From: Rhodobiaceae bacterium
GTDB taxonomy: Bacteria > Pseudomonadota > Alphaproteobacteria > Rhizobiales > JAKPQE01
Reading direction: 5' to 3'
DNA: 40,273 nucleotides
NCBI GenBank assembly: GCA_028278505.1
Contig: JANQEG010000043.1
Coordinates: 1 to 40,273, forward strand
In this document: positions 39,629-40,273 of the stretch, piece after piece
Layout: each line of letters begins with the position of its first letter
Position numbering within the stretch: the stretch's first letter is position 1
Notes under the pieces: generated by a model
The model's input: only the letters and a program-made list of their open reading frames with translations
Databases searched by the model: none
What the model was told of the DNA's origin: nothing
Translations under genes and position numbers: made by a program

Positions 39629-40273
39629 TCACCGCCCGCCGCCAAAAAGGTCGGCGCCGGTCATGACGCTGATGCCGCCGTCGAGCGGAATGATCGCGCC
39701 GGTGGTGTAGGCGCCGCCGCGGCCGGCGAGAAACAGCGCGACGCCGCCGACATCGCCGGCCTGACCGAGCCGCCCGAACGGCACGTCGGCCGCCACCTTG
39801 TCGCGGCTTTCCTCGTCACCGGTCGCAAACGCCGTCATCTTTGTGGCGAACGGGCCGGGCGCGATCGCATTCACCGTGATGCGCCGCGGCGCCAGTTCCT
39901 TGGCCAGGATCAGCGTCAGATGGTGCAGCGCCGCCTTCGAGGCAGAATAGGAATAGGCGCCGTCGCCGATCGGCCGCGATCCCATCACCGAGCCGATATT
40001 GATGACGCGCGCCGGAAAGTCCGGCCCCGCAGCCGCCACCATCAGCGGCAGCAGGTCACGGGTCAGGGTGAAGGCGCCGGCGACGTTGACGGTCATCACC
40101 TTTTCCCAGGCCGAATAGGGAAACGCATCGAATGGCTCGCCCCAGGTCCGTCCGGCATTGTTGACGAGGATGTCGAGCCGGTCGGTGCGCGCACGGACCT
40201 CCGCGACCAGGTCGGCGATCCCGTCCATGCTGCCGACATCGCCGGCAAAGCCCTCGGCGCGGCCGGCATGGCC
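39629..40273 (-). CDS. Short-chain dehydrogenase/reductase, 5' end outside the window
   Basis: The frame is open to the right edge, so the N-terminal cofactor loop is missing; 214 codons are visible. Motifs seen: DILVNNAGRTWGEPF, NIGSVMGSRP, catalytic YSYSASKAALHHLT (Y-x3-K), ITVNAIAPGPFATKMTAF, DVGGVALFLAGRGGAYTTGAIIPLDGG. It belongs to the classical 250-260 residue SDRs, often annotated as 3-oxoacyl-ACP reductase or hydroxyacyl-CoA dehydrogenase. It is first in the visible cluster and ends next to the acyl-CoA dehydrogenase gene, which suggests a step in the same acyl-CoA pathway. Confidence 0.9.
   Translation of the reverse strand, partial: GHAGRAEGFAGDVGSMDGIADLVAEVRARTDRLDILVNNAGRTWGEPFDAFPYSAWEKVMTVNVAGAFTLTRDLLPLMVAAAGPDFPARVINIGSVMGSRPIGDGAYSYSASKAALHHLTLILAKELAPRRITVNAIAPGPFATKMTAFATGDEESRDKVAADVPFGRLGQAGDVGGVALFLAGRGGAYTTGAIIPLDGGISVMTGADLFGGGR

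Overview
The window is about 40 kb of high-GC DNA (roughly 65-70 % in coding lines) with tightly packed chromosomal genes. Gene content and codon use point to an alphaproteobacterium, most likely in the Hyphomicrobiales (Rhizobiales): a SahR-metF-metH operon, an AmpD-like amidase next to a TerB-DnaJ protein, an extensin-like protein, a fused 5-oxoprolinase-type hydantoinase, pyruvate carboxylase, and many G/C-rich palindromic intergenic repeats. No rRNA, tRNA, CRISPR array, transposase or phage structural gene was seen. The genus cannot be decided from the sequence alone.

Layout, left to right. 1-1.2 kb: a small DUF1272 protein and a flavin-binding PPOX-family protein. 1.2-1.8 kb: repeat-rich gap. 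1.8-3.3 kb (minus): N-acetylmuramoyl-L-alanine amidase and a TerB-DnaJ protein. 3.4-5.2 kb (minus): a compositionally foreign two-gene cassette, DUF5131 (three-Cys motif) and its partner TcmP, translationally coupled by ATGA, with a LexA-like box between its apparent -35 and -10. 5.2-10.5 kb: aldo/keto reductase and a MarR-type regulator, divergent from a 1205-residue hydantoinase. 10.7-13.2 kb: a Kbp-like BON-LysM protein, a small zinc-ribbon protein and an SHMT-like PLP enzyme. 13.5-17.3 kb: a secreted hypothetical, an extensin-like protein, an amidase, an SDR and a 27-residue membrane protein with its own terminator. 17.7-18.6 kb: a LysR regulator. 19.2-24.9 kb (minus): sahR-metF-metH with a perfect 18-bp palindrome over the promoter. 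25.5-26.8 kb (minus): LysE-type exporter and B3/B4-domain protein. 27.0-29.1 kb (minus): a secreted VWA protein with five 94-residue repeats. 29.3-31.9 kb: ettA and a threonine/serine dehydratase. 32.0-35.4 kb (minus): pyruvate carboxylase. 36.1-40.3 kb (minus): SDR, acyl-CoA dehydrogenase, APH-like kinase and SDR, resembling an ACAD10/11- or Lva-type 4-hydroxyacyl-CoA pathway.

The clearest functional units are the methionine-cycle operon under SahR, the hydroxyacyl-CoA catabolic cluster at the right edge, and the DUF5131-TcmP pair. The last is the best candidate for a little-described system: apparently acquired, apparently damage-inducible, of unknown reaction, and pairing a metal-cluster-type three-Cys protein with a methyltransferase-like partner. 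The long gaps are filled by at least four families of palindromic repeats, one of them a roughly 120-bp compound element present in three copies.
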